Assembly (NCBI GenBank): GCA_020353215.1
Contig: CP070692.1
Location: forward strand, 418,923-451,416
Direction: 5' to 3'
DNA: 32,494 nt
From: Deltaproteobacteria bacterium
GTDB lineage: Bacteria > Desulfobacterota > Syntrophobacteria > BM002
The position numbers and the translations under genes were made by a program. Positions 8,618-16,788 of the stretch are shown here, in pieces (position 1 is the first letter of the stretch; each line of letters starts with the position of its first letter). The notes below the pieces were generated by a model. That model was not told the origin of the DNA and did not search any database. It saw nothing but the letters and a program-made list of their open reading frames with translations.

Positions 8618-9163
8618 TCACCTCAGTTGTTCCTGAACCTTTTTCGCTCTGTCGGCCACTTTGTCAGCCAGCTCCTCTTTGTGGCGCCTCAGGCGGCCTT
8701 GCAGCTCCGCATCTGTCAGGGCAAGCATCTGCGCAGCGAGTATCGCCGCGTTCTTCGCTCCGGCTGTGCCGACTGCCATCGTGGCTACGGGTACGCCTGC
8801 CGGCATCTGCACCGTGGCCAGCAAAGCATCCCAGCCGCCAAGGGGGGATGACCCAATGGGCACCCCAATCACAGGCAGATTTGTTTCCGCCGCCAGGACC
8901 CCTGCCAGGTGTGCTGCGCCGCCGGCTCCCGCGATGATCACTTTCAAGCCTCGCTCATTTGCACTACGGACGTATTCGGCAACCCTGCGTGGCGAGCGGT
9001 GTGCTGACGCCACAGTGATCTCAGCAGGAATGTCGAAACTTTCCAGTACTTGCAAGACTTCCTTCATTACGGGCAAATCTGAATCGCTTCCCATAACAAT
9101 ACCAACCATCGGTTTTTCCGATCTATTCGCCCGATCGCCTACTGGCTCTGTACGGTGCTGCAT
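8618..9163 (-). CDS. purE: N5-carboxyaminoimidazole ribonucleotide mutase, class I
   Basis: The 181-residue protein has the PurE signatures: VGIVMGSDSDLPVM near residue 20, the catalytic-loop motif SAHRSP at about 54-59, AGGAAHLAGVLA at about 80-91, and PVIGVPIGSSPLGGWDALLATVQMP-type substrate-loop text with GTAGAKNAAILAAQ near the end. It rearranges N5-CAIR to CAIR in purine synthesis. The C-terminal tail beyond about residue 155 is a charged helix. The ATG at 9163 lies five bases after the purD stop, and the ribosome site GGAG overlaps that stop region, so the two genes are translationally close and clearly in one operon. Confidence 0.95.
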   Translation of the reverse strand: MQHRTEPVGDRANRSEKPMVGIVMGSDSDLPVMKEVLQVLESFDIPAEITVASAHRSPRRVAEYVRSANERGLKVIIAGAGGAAHLAGVLAAETNLPVIGVPIGSSPLGGWDALLATVQMPAGVPVATMAVGTAGAKNAAILAAQMLALTDAELQGRLRRHKEELADKVADRAKKVQEQLR

Positions 9164-9168
9164 GCCGG

Positions 9169-10464
9169 CTACTCCTTACCAATGTCGCTCCTGCAGTACA
9201 TCCCGTTGAAATGAATCTTTCCCATCTCCCGATAGGCTATTTCCCTGGCCTCCGCAAGGGTCGTACCGCGACTGACAACGCACAGCACCCGGCCACCGGT
9301 GGTAATCAGTTGCCCACTTTCACCAAATCCTGTGCCCGAATGGAACACCAAACATTCTGGATCAACATTCTCGAGACCTGTTATCGGGACTCCGATCTTA
9401 TACCGCTCAGGATATCCCTTGTACCATCCCTTCTTTCCTTTGGTGCGGCCGCTTACGGCAATCAGACAGAGCCGATAGTCAGGATTCCACTGGGGCTTCA
9501 CCTCGTGGAGCCTTTCCTGAATGATCGCCTCAGAGACATCCACCAGGTCGTTCTCCAGACGCGGCAGGATAACCTGGTCCTCGGGGTCCCCGGAGCGAAT
9601 GTTAATTTCCAGCACGTAAGGAATTATCTCATTGTTCTCCTCAACCAGCATCAATCCCGCGTATATTATTCCTTTGTAGACGATGCCGGTTTTTTCCCGG
9701 AAGCCTACAACCAGAGGCTGTACGACTCTATCCATGATGGTCTGGGACATCTCCTCCGTAAGCCACGGATGGGGGGAATAGGATCCCATGCCGCCGGTAT
9801 TTTTCCCTTCATCGTTGTCCCGGGCCCGTTTATAATCTTGTGCTGCCACCATGGGCAAAAGCGAATGTCCGTCGGTGAAACTAAAGAAGGACAGTTCGCG
9901 GCCGTACAGCCGTTTTTCGATTTCCACGACCTTGCCGGAGTCACCGAAAATCCGCCTTTCCATAAGTTGGTGGATGGCGTCTTCTGCCTGAGCAACGTCG
10001 TCGCATACCAGAGAACCTTTGCCAGCTGCCAATCCGTCCGCCTTGACCACTACAGGGTAGCCAACCGAACGCACGTAGTCCCGAGCCCTATCGGGATCGT
10101 CAAAGACCTCGAATTCCGCCACTGGAACGCCAAGCTCGCGCATAAGCAGTTTGGCGTAGGACTTGGATGACTCCAATCGACTCGCAGCTCGTGTCGGGCC
10201 GACGATAGCCAACCCTTCTTTCTGAAAGCGATCAACAATCCCGGCGGAAAGAGGGCTCTCTGGTCCCACAAAAGTGAGATCAATGCGTTTGGTAGCAGCA
10301 AAAGCCACCATCTCGTCCACGGATCGTGCATTCACACATTCAGCGATTTGAGAAATCCCGGCGTTACCATGGGCCACGTAGAGCTTCTTAACCCTGGGAC
10401 TCAAGGAGAATTTCCAAGCGATGGTATGATCCCTCCCGCCACTGCCGATAACAAGTACTTTCAT
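9169..10464 (-). CDS. purD: Phosphoribosylamine-glycine ligase
   Basis: This 431-residue ATP-grasp enzyme joins glycine to phosphoribosylamine, the second step of purine synthesis. The N-terminus MKVLVIGSGGRDH is typical, though the usual GGREH has D here. GPESPL follows near residue 72, KADGLAAGKG at about 140 and the ATP-grasp core EINIRSGDPEDQVILPRL near 280-297. I chose the ATG at 10464 over the in-frame ATG 13 codons upstream (10503), because family proteins begin at this Met and GGGGAG lies just before it. The length equals the family norm. It is the first gene of purD-purE. Confidence 0.94.
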   Translation of the reverse strand: MKVLVIGSGGRDHTIAWKFSLSPRVKKLYVAHGNAGISQIAECVNARSVDEMVAFAATKRIDLTFVGPESPLSAGIVDRFQKEGLAIVGPTRAASRLESSKSYAKLLMRELGVPVAEFEVFDDPDRARDYVRSVGYPVVVKADGLAAGKGSLVCDDVAQAEDAIHQLMERRIFGDSGKVVEIEKRLYGRELSFFSFTDGHSLLPMVAAQDYKRARDNDEGKNTGGMGSYSPHPWLTEEMSQTIMDRVVQPLVVGFREKTGIVYKGIIYAGLMLVEENNEIIPYVLEINIRSGDPEDQVILPRLENDLVDVSEAIIQERLHEVKPQWNPDYRLCLIAVSGRTKGKKGWYKGYPERYKIGVPITGLENVDPECLVFHSGTGFGESGQLITTGGRVLCVVSRGTTLAEAREIAYREMGKIHFNGMYCRSDIGKE

Positions 10465-10550
10465 GGACTCCCCCCACCCTACAGCTTCCTCCAACCCTTT
10501 CATGCTAAATCATGAACTATAAAGAGAATTTTCCCCATGATTACCGCAGG

Positions 10551-10579
10551 AAGGTATCAAAAAGGCCAATATGAGTCAA
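10551..10579 (-). promoter_or_regulatory. Possible sigma-70 promoter for purD
   Basis: On the minus strand TTGACT (10579-10574) is followed after 17 bases by TACCTT (10556-10551), about 87 bases before the purD ATG. The -35 is good and the -10 is weak. Confidence 0.35.
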
Positions 10580-10998
10580 ATTGAAAATCTGTGCTCAAGC
10601 TAACCTGGATCTGAATTGCACTGAGCGACTACGCCTGTTCCAGGGCAGATGCGGGGTTGCGACTAATGATTTTGGTTCTTCCGAAATTTGCTGACAGGGA
10701 AGGCAAAACCACCAGTGTGGCCAGAGAACCCTGCGCTACAAAGAGCATATTTGCGCCAATTGGAGTTCAGTGCACTGCCTTGGAAACTGGTCGCCGACGC
10801 AGGCCACACCCTTCCAGCCGGCGAAGGCAAGACACCGGTGGCTCAGGACTACTTTGTTTCCTAGCTTACCCTGCAAGGGTTGTGTTTTCACTGATCGATC
10901 TTCAAAATCCTTTTTTTGATAGTACATTACGGGTGCCAGTCTCAGCTTTTTGGAGAAACTTGTGTAAAGACCCACTATGGGTACCTCGGAGAACTTTG
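10580..10998. other. Intergenic between divergent purD and kinase genes, no gene
   Basis: The gap 10465-11158 (about 690 bases) separates divergent genes. A 162-codon plus-strand frame at 10657-11145 shows no recognisable domain and ends just before the kinase start; its composition looks random. Apart from the promoter candidates listed, I see nothing in it. Confidence 0.5.
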
Positions 10999-11007
10999 TG
11001 CTATAAT
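10999..11007 (+). promoter_or_regulatory. Extended -10 promoter before the histidine kinase gene
   Basis: TGCTATAAT is a perfect extended -10 element (TGn plus TATAAT), about 150 bases before the kinase ATG. No clear -35 is present at the right spacing, as is tolerated with an extended -10. Confidence 0.45.
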
Positions 11008-11158
11008 ACCACGTTACACATCCAGTTACTTCTAAAGCAGAAAGAAGTGCGTTGGCAATTAGGTCTGTTTTCTAAACTTGCAGGATTCACGGACGGGATT
11101 AGGCCGAAAACACATACCTTTGGACACGGCAGCGAGTCGCTATAAGTAAAGGACCTGT

Positions 11159-13120
11159 ATGCGCGAACCAACTTACGAAGAGCTCCAGCGCAAGGTGGAG
11201 GAGTTAGAAAGAATAGTGAACTTCAAGATCTCTCCTCAAGAATTCTACTTTGACACGAGAGATCTGGTTTATTTTAAGGGATACAAAGATTGGTCCCTAG
11301 ATCTCTACGACAAAAAAATAGAAGATCTCACCGGATACAAACTGGAAGACTTTCTGGATAGGAAGATCAAATGGTTAGACATTGTCTATGAGCATGACAG
11401 GGAAATAGCGAGAAATGCCGTAAGACAAGCGCTAAAAACGGACAAATATTACCTTGCCGAGTACAGGATAGTCAGAAAACAAGGTGACTTAGCTTGGATA
11501 AAAATAAGAGGCTTCATTACCTGCGACTCCAAGGGAGAATTTCTGTCCGTCCGGGGGGTTTTGAACGATATCACCCTAGAGAAATACGGCGAGCTTTCTT
11601 TCGAGTCCGCACGGGGCAATGTTGCCTGGACGAACAGTTTGCGGGATGGCCTCTACATCATTTCGAAAGATCACCGAATTGTGTTTATGAACCAGACTCT
11701 GATTGACCTGGTCGGGGACCATGTGGGCGAGCTCTGTCATAAAGCCCTGTTTGGACGAGAGACGCCGTGTCCCTGGTCCGTGATGGATCAGCTTGACCAA
11801 GAAGGCGCTTGTTTTATTCAGGAATATCACTTGCCCCAAACGGGAAGAATTTTTCAAGTAAGAAGCGTTCCCATAAAGTTGCAGGATGGATCCATCGGTA
11901 AACTGGGGCACTTGAAGGATATCACCGAAACCCGGAAACTGGAACTGGAGGTCGAAGAATTCGCTGGCCGGCAGCGAGCCATCGAGGATGCGGCCGATAG
12001 AGCTGAGTTGGGCATATTTATCTTACAAGATCATGAGGGGATTGAGGCACGATTTCGTTATGCCAACGAGGCGTTTTCCAGGATTACCGGTTATGAGACG
12101 AAGGAACTGCTGGAAAAGGGTTTGGCTGCTCTGATCTCCCCTGAAACTATGGAAGCCATAATGGAGCACCACCGTCACAGACAGCAAGGCGAAGTACTGG
12201 ACCATGCCCATGAAATCGACTTGGTTCGCGGAGACGGGCGACCCATTACGGCGTACGTGAGCTTTGCCTTATCCTCGCACGAGGGCAGGGCGGCCACCAT
12301 CGGATTTCTAAGGGACATCACGGAGAGAAAGAAGGGGCAGAAGGCGCTATGGCGCTCGCAGAGACTCGCCTCCATTGGCAGACTGGCAGCAGAAATCGCC
12401 CATGAGATGAATAATCCCCTGACGAGCGTGCTGACCTTCAGCAAGCTGGTGACCACTATCCTAAAACAAGAGCCGTTTCCGATACATCGCCAGACTGAAC
12501 TGCAAGAATATGTCGCTTTCTTGCAGAGTGAAACTGAAAGGTGCGCCAATATTTCTCGGAATCTGTTGGATTTTTCCCGACAGAGCGAAATCGAGATCAG
12601 AGAGAATCACATTAACGAAATTCTGGAAAAAACGCTCACCATCCTTCGGCATCGGGCCGGGCTGGACGAGATTAATATTGTCACCTCCTATGCGGAGGAC
12701 CTTCCTGTAATATCATGCGACTTCAAGCGCTTGCAGCAAGCTTTCATAAACGTTCTCTGGAATGCCATTGAGGCTATGCCAGCAGGAGGAGTACTTTCTG
12801 TTTCAACCGGTTTTGACCGGAAGCAGAATGTGATCGAGGTTCATATCAGTGATACCGGCGTCGGCATTCCTGAAGCAGAGGTGGAGAGAATTTTTGAGCC
12901 CTTCTACACCACCAAGTCAGAAGGCAGAGGGGTGGGCCTTGGGCTCTCAGTGGCCTATGGCATAGTCCGCCAGCACCAAGGAGAGCTCCACGTGCAGAGC
13001 AAAGTGGGTCAAGGTACTCACTTCACTATCCAGGTTCCTGTTGGAGCGCGTCAGCTAGCGATTGAGTCCCAGTGGGACGAAGATTACGTTTTCGAGGCTG
13101 CAGCGCTCCCCAAGTCATAG
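11159..13120 (+). CDS. Soluble PAS-PAS-PAS sensor histidine kinase
   Basis: The 653-residue protein has no membrane helix, so it senses a cytoplasmic signal. A short coiled coil (1-20) leads into PAS 1 at about 40-143, PAS 2 at about 153-260, PAS 3 at about 270-392, a HisKA dimerisation domain at about 400-478 with phospho-acceptor H415 (EIAHEMNNPL), and an HATPase at about 515-628. The HATPase has N-box N535, G1 box D565 (DTGVGIPE) and G2 box GVGLGL at 591-596. PAS 2 holds C193 and C204 (CHKALFGRETPC), a Cys pair common in anaerobe PAS domains and a possible redox or metal site. AGGA sits seven bases before the ATG. The regulator gene follows 237 bases downstream and is the likely phosphate acceptor. 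Confidence 0.93.
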   Translation: MREPTYEELQRKVEELERIVNFKISPQEFYFDTRDLVYFKGYKDWSLDLYDKKIEDLTGYKLEDFLDRKIKWLDIVYEHDREIARNAVRQALKTDKYYLAEYRIVRKQGDLAWIKIRGFITCDSKGEFLSVRGVLNDITLEKYGELSFESARGNVAWTNSLRDGLYIISKDHRIVFMNQTLIDLVGDHVGELCHKALFGRETPCPWSVMDQLDQEGACFIQEYHLPQTGRIFQVRSVPIKLQDGSIGKLGHLKDITETRKLELEVEEFAGRQRAIEDAADRAELGIFILQDHEGIEARFRYANEAFSRITGYETKELLEKGLAALISPETMEAIMEHHRHRQQGEVLDHAHEIDLVRGDGRPITAYVSFALSSHEGRAATIGFLRDITERKKGQKALWRSQRLASIGRLAAEIAHEMNNPLTSVLTFSKLVTTILKQEPFPIHRQTELQEYVAFLQSETERCANISRNLLDFSRQSEIEIRENHINEILEKTLTILRHRAGLDEINIVTSYAEDLPVISCDFKRLQQAFINVLWNAIEAMPAGGVLSVSTGFDRKQNVIEVHISDTGVGIPEAEVERIFEPFYTTKSEGRGVGLGLSVAYGIVRQHQGELHVQSKVGQGTHFTIQVPVGARQLAIESQWDEDYVFEAAALPKS

Positions 13121-13200
13121 CTAAACCCTAATGATGCGCGGACATTGATCCGGAGAGACACTAATCTCCAATTCGCTCCAAGTGGCCAGTGGGAGGTAAC

Positions 13201-13216
13201 CGGATCACACTTTGCA
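13201..13216 (+). promoter_or_regulatory. Weak sigma-54 -24/-12 candidate before the regulator gene
   Basis: CGGATC, five bases, then TTGCA keeps the GG-N10-GC spacing of sigma-54 promoters and a perfect -12 half, but the -24 half is poor. It lies 140 bases before the regulator ATG and would allow autoregulation. Confidence 0.3.
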
Positions 13217-13357
13217 AGTTGGGGTATGTTTGCGCCGGCGTGAACGACTCGTGCAGGACTCCGAATTTGGCGAGCAACGTGGGTTACGGAACGGCAAAAG
13301 AAACGGCGCAAGACGGTGCAAAGCAATCAATTACAACCAGTTGGAGACAGGTGAAGC

Positions 13358-14704
13358 ATGAAAGAAAATGCTCGAATTCTGGTGGTTGATGATGAACCAA
13401 TGGTATGTCTCGCCCTGACCAATTGGCTTGCGGAGGAAAACTATCTGGCCAAGGCGGTGGAGGATGGCCACCGAGCCATAGCCACCATGCGCGAAGAGAA
13501 CTGGGATATCGTTCTTCTTGATTTGAGGATGCCTGGTATGGATGGCATGGAGGTGCTGCAGCAGATTAAAGACATTTCTCCGCAGACAGTGGTGATCATG
13601 ATGACAGCCTATGCCTCTATCCCGAGTGCAGTCCAGGCCATGAAGGAGGGGGCTTATGACTACATCGTCAAACCTCTCGATGTTGATCAGCTCACCTTGA
13701 TGCTGAAAAGAATTGTTGAACATCAACAGTTGATCACGGAGAACATTCTACTTCGCCAGCGTCTTGCAGAACAATATGAGTTTCAGGACATCATTGGCAA
13801 GAGCGACGCGATGCAGTCGATCTTTGAAATGATCAAAGCCGTGACAGACACCAACGCCACCGTCCTGATCACCGGGGAGACCGGTACCGGCAAAGAGCTC
13901 GTGGCAAGGGCGATTCACAGTAACAGCTCCCAGCGTTACGGCCCCTTCGTGGCCACCAGTTGCGGCGCTCTTCCCGAGACCTTGTTGGAAAGCGAGTTGT
14001 TCGGCTATGAAAAAGGTGCTTTCACCGGGGCCGAACGCACCAAAAAAGGCCGATTTGAACTGGCCCATGGGGGCACCTTGTTTCTGGATGAAGTTGGTGA
14101 CATCAGCATGAAGACCCAGATTAAGCTCCTGAGAGTCCTGCAAGAAAGGAGCTTCAAGCGCTTGGGGGGCACAGAGACCATTAAAGTCGACGTTCGCCTG
14201 ATAACTGCCACCAACCGTGACTTAGTGGCCTGTATAGAGGAGGGATCTTTTCGCAGTGACCTTTACTACCGTCTAAATGTGGTGAGTATTCACCTGCCGC
14301 CCCTGCGTCAGCGCAAAGAGGACATCCCTCTGCTGGCAGCCCATTTCATGAACAAGTACAATGTGGAATTCAACAAGAAGTTCGATCGCGTGGAACGGAA
14401 GGCCATGGACTTGATGGTAGACTACCACTGGCCTGGTAACGTGCGTGAACTGGAAAACGCCATCGAGAGGGCCATTGTCATTGACCAAGGTCCTGAAGTG
14501 AAGGTCAAGCATTTGCCTTTCTGCAATCTAGAAATACCCCAGATTGGAAATGAGGATTCCCACACCTTGCAGGAAGTCGAAAGGCTGCACATTGAAAAGA
14601 TGCTTACACGTCATGACTGGAATATTGCCAAAACAGCACGTCTGTTGAATATCGACCGCACAACGCTTCACAAGAAGATCAAGAAGTTTGGCCTAGAAAG
14701 ATAG
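13358..14704 (+). CDS. NtrC-family sigma-54-dependent response regulator
   Basis: The 448 residues comprise a receiver domain (about 1-120) with D11-D12, phospho-acceptor D55 (LLDLRMPGMDG) and K105. A sigma-54 activator AAA+ domain (about 145-375) has Walker A GETGTGKE at 173-180, the sigma-54 contact loop GAFTGA at 220-225 and Walker B LFLDEVGD at about 241-248. A Fis-type helix-turn-helix ends the protein (NIAKTARLLNIDRTTLHKKI). All residues needed for phosphorylation, ATP hydrolysis and sigma-54 contact are present. It probably answers the kinase encoded just upstream. The nearest strong sigma-54 promoter is at 15564-15579, before the Cys-rich GcvH-like gene, which makes that gene the prime local target. 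Confidence 0.96.
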   Translation: MKENARILVVDDEPMVCLALTNWLAEENYLAKAVEDGHRAIATMREENWDIVLLDLRMPGMDGMEVLQQIKDISPQTVVIMMTAYASIPSAVQAMKEGAYDYIVKPLDVDQLTLMLKRIVEHQQLITENILLRQRLAEQYEFQDIIGKSDAMQSIFEMIKAVTDTNATVLITGETGTGKELVARAIHSNSSQRYGPFVATSCGALPETLLESELFGYEKGAFTGAERTKKGRFELAHGGTLFLDEVGDISMKTQIKLLRVLQERSFKRLGGTETIKVDVRLITATNRDLVACIEEGSFRSDLYYRLNVVSIHLPPLRQRKEDIPLLAAHFMNKYNVEFNKKFDRVERKAMDLMVDYHWPGNVRELENAIERAIVIDQGPEVKVKHLPFCNLEIPQIGNEDSHTLQEVERLHIEKMLTRHDWNIAKTARLLNIDRTTLHKKIKKFGLER

Positions 14705-14716
14705 CAGTGCCCCATC

Positions 14717-15286
14717 ATGAACAGCCATCACAGATTTATCTATGTAGTGCCCATGGGAGATATAGGGGATGAATACCTGAACAGCATGGCCGAGAGCATC
14801 GAGGAACAGTTCGGCCTCCCAGTTAAGGTCACCGTTAATCAGGGCCTCCCCAGCTACGCCTTGGACGCCGGGCGACAGCAATATAATTCCAATTTGATCC
14901 TGAAGAGTTTAATCGACAACGCTGCCCCGGATGCCCTGAAAATTCTGGGCGTCACCAATGGGGATCTATTCAATCCCATCTTCGCTTTCGTCTTTGGTGA
15001 AGCCCAGTTCAAAGGTAAGGGGGCAGTGATCTCCAGTTTTCGTCTTCGTGGCAATCCTGACAGCGAATCAGCGACCAAATGCCCTCCACTCATCAGCCGC
15101 CTGGAAAAAGAGGCCATTCACGAGTTGGGCCACACATTCGGACTCAAACACTGTGCGGATCCTGATTGTGTGATGCAGTTTTCCGTTGGCGTAGAGTGCG
15201 CCGATCGAAAGTTCTCCTTCTTCTGCCCTGCTTGTCGAGAACTCATGCTCTGGCATCTTGGGACCGATCTGTTTTTGAGAGCCTGA
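14717..15286 (+). CDS. amzA: Archaemetzincin-type zinc metalloprotease
   Basis: The 189-residue protein carries the complete archaemetzincin signature: HELGHTFGLKHC (H135, E136, H139, H145, C146), then C151-V-M153, and a downstream C170-x2-C173 pair. The three His and the Glu bind catalytic zinc; in known relatives the four Cys bind a second, structural zinc. Archaemetzincins are soluble putative peptidases found in many archaea and some bacteria, with poorly known substrates. It starts 12 bases after the regulator stop, so it is very probably co-transcribed with it, which suggests a role in the same stress or redox response. There is no signal peptide, and it should act in the cytoplasm. Confidence 0.9.
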   Translation: MNSHHRFIYVVPMGDIGDEYLNSMAESIEEQFGLPVKVTVNQGLPSYALDAGRQQYNSNLILKSLIDNAAPDALKILGVTNGDLFNPIFAFVFGEAQFKGKGAVISSFRLRGNPDSESATKCPPLISRLEKEAIHELGHTFGLKHCADPDCVMQFSVGVECADRKFSFFCPACRELMLWHLGTDLFLRA

Positions 15287-15365
15287 CCCCGCCGATCTTC
15301 TCTTCCTTTTTTCAAGTCATACCTCAATTCTGCGAGCAGCCTACACGTCAGTAGCCGGGAAGGCA

Positions 15366-15403
15366 AATGTGTGGAAAATTTCCACTATATGTGGTAAAAA
15401 CCA
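15366..15403 (+). promoter_or_regulatory. Candidate enhancer dyads for the NtrC-type regulator
   Basis: GTGGAAA-A-TTTCCAC at 15371-15385 is a perfect 7-bp dyad. It is followed one helical turn or so later by a TGGT-AAAA-ACCA dyad near 15391-15402. AATGTGTGG at 15366 and ATATGTGG at 15387 recur inverted at 15471 and 15516. The block lies about 160-200 bases before the sigma-54 promoter, the usual distance for activator sites. The rest of gap 15287-15647 is AT-rich and holds no gene. Confidence 0.5.
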
Positions 15404-15563
15404 TCTTATTGGATTTATTAAATAATATCATATCTTTAGGAATAACACTGTTTCCTTGTGTAGCTTTTCTCCACACATTCCGCCCCACCAAACTCCAGCC
15501 CAATATCACCCACATCCACATATCTTATAGTATTTTCAGATAGTTATTGTCGCGACCGAAAGA

Positions 15564-15579
15564 TGGCACGCCCCTTGCT
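15564..15579 (+). promoter_or_regulatory. Canonical sigma-54 promoter
   Basis: TGGCAC-GCCCC-TTGCT matches the -24/-12 consensus exactly, with GG and GC separated by ten bases. It lies about 70 bases before the ATG of the Cys-rich GcvH-like gene, leaving a leader of about 55 bases that ends in AAGGAGG. Confidence 0.88.
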
Positions 15580-15647
15580 CTAAAAGTGGCAAAAGACAAC
15601 AGCAATCATCGAACTTTTTGATTTATCCAGAGAAGGAGGTTTCTACC

Positions 15648-16577
15648 ATGGAGGACAAAACCAAGTTGGCCGGCTTTAAAGCCGTTCCTAATGGCGAAGA
15701 AAAGTGTATCTGGATGGAAGCTGGAGTCATTGACTACAAACTGTGTAACTATTACTACAACTGCCACGTCTGCCCGTTCGATAAAGCCATGAAGCAGGCC
15801 GCGGACAGGAATGCAGAGACACGCCTGCAGGGCTTGGAACCCTCGGGCAAGAAGGCAAACATTGTCTCCTGGCAGGAAAAAATGAAAAAGCGCCCCGGGC
15901 TGCAGCGAGAGTGTCGGCACGCACTCACTGGCCGGACCACTTTCCGGCTCTGCCCCTACGAGTTTGAATGCCATACGTGTGAATTTGATCAAATGCTGGA
16001 GGACAGTTGGCAGCTGCAGATTCCCGCCCGCCTGACCAACATCCCGACGGTGGATGGCTATGGCCTCCCAGAAGGGCATTTTTTCCATCTTGGCCACGCA
16101 TGGGCCAGGGTCGAGCATGGTGGACGCATCCGTATTGGAATGGACGATTTCGCCATGCGAGTCTTTGGGCCAATGGACTCTTTGGATCTACCGCTAACCG
16201 GCGAGGAGGTCAAATTCAGCAAGGTCGGCCTTGCCTTCAAGCGAGAAGGACGAGAGGCTCAGGCCCTTTCTCCCCTCTCAGGAGTGGTTGCCGCAGTCAA
16301 TTACCAAGCCAGCAAAGATCCCACCATGGTAAAACAGCAGCCTTATAATGATGGCTGGCTAATGGTTCTTGACCCCACGGAAATGAAGAAGAACATGAAG
16401 GCTCTTCTCTATGGCCAGGAGAGTACCGAGTGGCTCCAGGCGGAACACCAGAAATTAGTGGAGATGGTGAGCTCAGTTGGACTGACCTATGCCGATGGTG
16501 GGCCTGTTGATGACGTTGTGGGCAGGGTCCCTGACCTGTCCTGGGATAAGCTGACTCACGAATTCCTGCGCACCTAA
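15648..16577 (+). CDS. Cys-rich GcvH-like protein without the lipoyl lysine
   Basis: I chose the ATG at 15648 (309 residues) because AAGGAGG lies eight bases before it; an upstream in-frame ATG at 15618 lacks this. The N-terminal half has two Cys4 motifs of identical spacing, C20-x12-C33-x5-C39-x2-C42 and C89-x12-C102-x5-C108-x2-C111, each with a YxCHxCxFD-like core, likely to bind zinc or an Fe-S cluster. The C-terminal half (about 143-270) resembles glycine cleavage H protein (HAWARVE.., LPLTGEEV.., SPLSGVVAAVN.., NDGWLMVL). The position aligned with the lipoylated Lys is Gly201, so it is unlikely to carry lipoate there. The sigma-54 promoter and enhancer-like dyads just upstream point to control by the neighbouring two-component system. 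A terminator follows at once, so it is transcribed alone. Its function is unknown. Confidence 0.85.
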   Translation: MEDKTKLAGFKAVPNGEEKCIWMEAGVIDYKLCNYYYNCHVCPFDKAMKQAADRNAETRLQGLEPSGKKANIVSWQEKMKKRPGLQRECRHALTGRTTFRLCPYEFECHTCEFDQMLEDSWQLQIPARLTNIPTVDGYGLPEGHFFHLGHAWARVEHGGRIRIGMDDFAMRVFGPMDSLDLPLTGEEVKFSKVGLAFKREGREAQALSPLSGVVAAVNYQASKDPTMVKQQPYNDGWLMVLDPTEMKKNMKALLYGQESTEWLQAEHQKLVEMVSSVGLTYADGGPVDDVVGRVPDLSWDKLTHEFLRT

Positions 16578-16598
16578 GTAAGCCTTCCTGAAAAACAG

Positions 16599-16636
16599 AA
16601 ACCCGGCTGGGACAGATGGACAGCCGGGTTTTTTTT
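16599..16636 (+). terminator. Rho-independent terminator
   Basis: AAACCCGGCTG pairs with CAGCCGGGTTT around an 11-base loop, followed by a run of Ts. It lies 22 bases after the stop of the GcvH-like gene. Confidence 0.92.
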
Positions 16637-16648
16637 GAGCAACAAGTT

Positions 16649-16702
16649 GTAGGATGGGCACTGCCCATCTAATTCTGTTGATGGGGCTTGTGCCCACCCT
16701 GC
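16649..16702. repeat. Imperfect inverted repeat with inner palindrome
   Basis: GTAGGATGGGCAC (16649-16661) is mirrored by GTGCCCACCCTGC (16690-16702), 11 of 13 matching. Inside it GATGGGCA-C-TGCCCATC (16653-16669) is a perfect palindrome with a one-base centre. It resembles a dispersed REP/MITE-like intergenic element. Confidence 0.6.
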
Positions 16703-16712
16703 ATTTCGTCTT

Positions 16713-16745
16713 TCTCCGCGTCCCCGCGTCATCGTGTGTCCGCGT
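16713..16745. repeat. CCGCGTC repeat cluster, same family as near 7.4-7.6 kb
   Basis: TCTCCGCGTCCCCGCGTC and GTCCGCGTCG repeat the word family found at 7341-7652. It sits between the inverted repeat above and the small unknown gene. Confidence 0.55.
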
Positions 16746-16788
16746 CGCTGGACGCTGCCAGAGCATACTGCTTAGTGACACTTTGCGC

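Noticed and set aside
9211..10170. 319-codon plus-strand ORF
   Set aside because: Antisense to purD; no recognisable domain.
10657..11145. 162-codon plus-strand ORF before the kinase
   Set aside because: No domain, no ribosome site, random-looking composition and overlap with the extended -10 promoter.
15287..15647. CRISPR or origin-like array in the AT-rich gap
   Set aside because: The GTGG/CCAC words are short dyads without regular spacers; a sigma-54 enhancer explains them better.
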